DNA of 6,307 bases, taken from Thermacetogenium sp. UBA4966. Its GTDB lineage: Bacteria > Bacillota > DSM-12270 > Thermacetogeniales > Thermacetogeniaceae. Below the pieces are notes generated by a model. It was given only the letters and a program-made list of their open reading frames with translations. It did no database searches and was not told where the DNA came from. The stretch covers positions 727-7,033 of the forward strand of contig DHAA01000123.1 of assembly GCA_002397275.1 (NCBI GenBank), given 5' to 3'. A program made the translations under genes and the position numbers. Of this stretch, positions 5,542 through 6,307 are shown in pieces. Position 1 is the stretch's first letter; each line of letters starts with the position of its first letter.

Positions 5542-5608
5542 GACCACGAAGGTCACAGCCTTGCAGAAGCGAGGGGTGATTCTGCGTGGTTTTTTATGGG
5601 AGGTGAGA
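5542..5608 (+). promoter_or_regulatory. Structured leader RNA element, copy 2: terminator hairpin plus Shine-Dalgarno
   Basis: The 50-nt hairpin (5542-5591) repeats copy 1. P1 is GACCAC/GUGGUU, P2 is GGUCAC/GUGAUU and P3 is CCUUGC/GCGAGG, closed by an AGAA tetraloop, with internal loops GAA/CUGC and AG/G. Six positions differ from copy 1. Three are in loops (16, 26, 44) and three are in stems with pairing kept (2: G-U to A-U; 50: G-C to G-U; 31: U-G to U-A). A shorter U-run (5590-5595) and GGGAGGTGAGA (5598-5608) follow. It lies 136 nt before the NikA-type gene and is preceded by its own promoter candidate, so conditional read-through into that gene is the natural model. The effector is unknown. 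Confidence 0.75.
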
Positions 5609-5609
5609 G

Positions 5610-5684
5610 GTGCAGAATTCTGCTTTAAACAGTACGAATTATAGTGATGACCAGATTGTCATCGAGATTGTTGATTTTATTTAA
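5610..5684 (+). CDS. 24-codon ORF behind leader copy 2, possible leader peptide
   Basis: GGAGG (5599-5603) is spaced 6 nt from GTG 5610, which opens a 24-residue frame (VQNSALNSTNYSDDQ, then IVIEIVDFI) ending in TAA 5682-5684, 42 nt before the next gene. It has a good ribosome binding site but no recognised family, hydrophobic helix or cysteine. It may be translated as a leader peptide, or may be the stub of a gene lost from behind the leader. The short ORF in the same place after copy 1 shows no sequence likeness to it. Confidence 0.3.
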   Translation: MQNSALNSTNYSDDQIVIEIVDFI

Positions 5685-5726
5685 GTGTGAAGAGCGAAGA
5701 GAGTTTTACTAAAGGAGGGGGAGTTA

Positions 5727-6307
5727 ATGCGACGTTCAGTGAGATGCTTACTGTCGCTGATTCTGATTATAGCTTTTATGTTTACTCTGGCCGGCTGCGG
5801 GGAAAAACTCGCGGGAAAAGAAGGTGAGACAAAAGAGGAACTGGTTATCGCTTTGGACAGGTATTCAGCCGGGAAAAAACCGCCGGAAGGTATTGGAGCA
5901 GCAGAATGTACGCAGATCTACGAGCCGCTTCTCTTTCTTAATCATAAGCTGGAGATACAGCCGGGTCTTGTTACCTCCTGGGAGCGAGTCGACGATCTGA
6001 ATTGGAGCCTGAAACTGCGTGAAGGGGTAAAATTCCATAACGGCAAGGAATTTGACGCGGAAACGGCCAAGTTTGCTTTCACTATGAACCTTGATAGAAA
6101 AAGCAATGTATCTCAGCGCGTCAAAGAGGTAGTAAACCATGATTCTTTCAAAATAGCGGATAAGCATACACTCGAAATTAAAACCATTAAACCATATCCC
6201 TTTTTCCCGACCTTAATGACGCTTCTCCATGTCGTTGAACCTGAGGCATTTAATAAAGGCGAAATTGTCGGAACAGGCGCGTATAAATTTAAAGAAGAGG
6301 TTACAGA
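5727..6307 (+). CDS. Opp/NikA-type ABC importer substrate-binding lipoprotein (N-terminal part)
   Basis: The gene runs off the window after 193 codons; family members are usually 500-550 residues. ATG 5727 follows a very strong AAAGGAGGGGG by 5 nt. The signal peptide ends in the lipobox TLAGC with Cys24 as the lipidated residue. Landmarks of the solute-binding family 5 fold follow: YEPLLFLNHKLEIQPGL (66-82), SWERVDDLNWSLKLREGVKF (84-103), HNGKEFDAETAKFAF (104-118) and GTGAYKF (183-189). The segment DKHTLEIKTIKPYPFFPTL is especially like the matching part of the nickel-binding protein NikA, so nickel or a nickel/cobalt chelate is a reasonable guess, with di- or oligopeptides the main alternative. 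Permease and ATPase genes are expected beyond the window. Leader copy 2 upstream probably regulates it. Confidence 0.9.
   Translation, partial: MRRSVRCLLSLILIIAFMFTLAGCGEKLAGKEGETKEELVIALDRYSAGKKPPEGIGAAECTQIYEPLLFLNHKLEIQPGLVTSWERVDDLNWSLKLREGVKFHNGKEFDAETAKFAFTMNLDRKSNVSQRVKEVVNHDSFKIADKHTLEIKTIKPYPFFPTLMTLLHVVEPEAFNKGEIVGTGAYKFKEEVT

Noticed and set aside
1921..5608. Leader copies as a mobile miniature element (MITE)
   Set aside because: Similarity stops at the hairpin, U-run and Shine-Dalgarno. There are no terminal inverted repeats beyond the hairpin or target duplications, and the substitutions follow RNA pairing.
5453..5644. 63-codon + strand ORF starting at TTG 5453 as an intact gene
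   Set aside because: Its first third carries the SPASM cysteine motif, but the rest runs through the promoter, leader hairpin and Shine-Dalgarno of copy 2. I treat the first part as a gene remnant and the rest as non-coding.
1..6307. CRISPR array, tRNA, rRNA or insertion sequence
   Set aside because: No regularly spaced direct repeats, tRNA-like cloverleaf, rRNA segments or transposase motifs were seen on either strand.

Overview
The window looks like a low-to-mid GC, Gram-positive-type chromosome, probably an anaerobic Clostridia/Firmicutes lineage. The basis is strong GGAGG-type ribosome binding sites, lipoprotein (not free periplasmic) substrate-binding proteins, tightly overlapped ABC operons and U-tract terminators. 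Genus is not resolvable from sequence alone. All convincing genes are on the + strand.

Layout: (1) 78-1753, a GC-rich two-gene ABC-2 exporter of the DrrAB/NodIJ type (ATPase, then permease, 4-bp overlap). (2) 1754-2271, an AT-rich gap with a minus-oriented terminator-like hairpin, an AT-rich dyad, copy 1 of a structured leader RNA (1921-1992) and short doubtful ORFs. (3) 2272-5287, a complete Fec/Btu-type metal-complex importer: lipoprotein binding protein, FecCD permease and ATPase, each overlapping the next. (4) 5288-5726, a gap with the decayed end of a SPASM-domain radical SAM protein, then a promoter, copy 2 of the leader RNA (5542-5608) and a 24-codon ORF. (5) 5727 to the end, the first part of an Opp/NikA-type binding lipoprotein.

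The standout is the leader RNA. Two copies 3.6 kb apart are identical at 44 of 50 positions, and all six differences fall in loops or keep base pairing (G-C/G-U, G-U/A-U, U-G/U-A). Each folds as a three-segment hairpin with an AGMA tetraloop, ends in a U-tract and is followed 7-13 nt later by a GGAGGUGAGA Shine-Dalgarno sequence. The copies precede two unrelated families of import lipoproteins, one metal-chelate type and one nickel/peptide type. I infer a shared attenuator or riboswitch-like element coordinating uptake, possibly of a metal or metal complex. I do not recognise it as a known riboswitch class.
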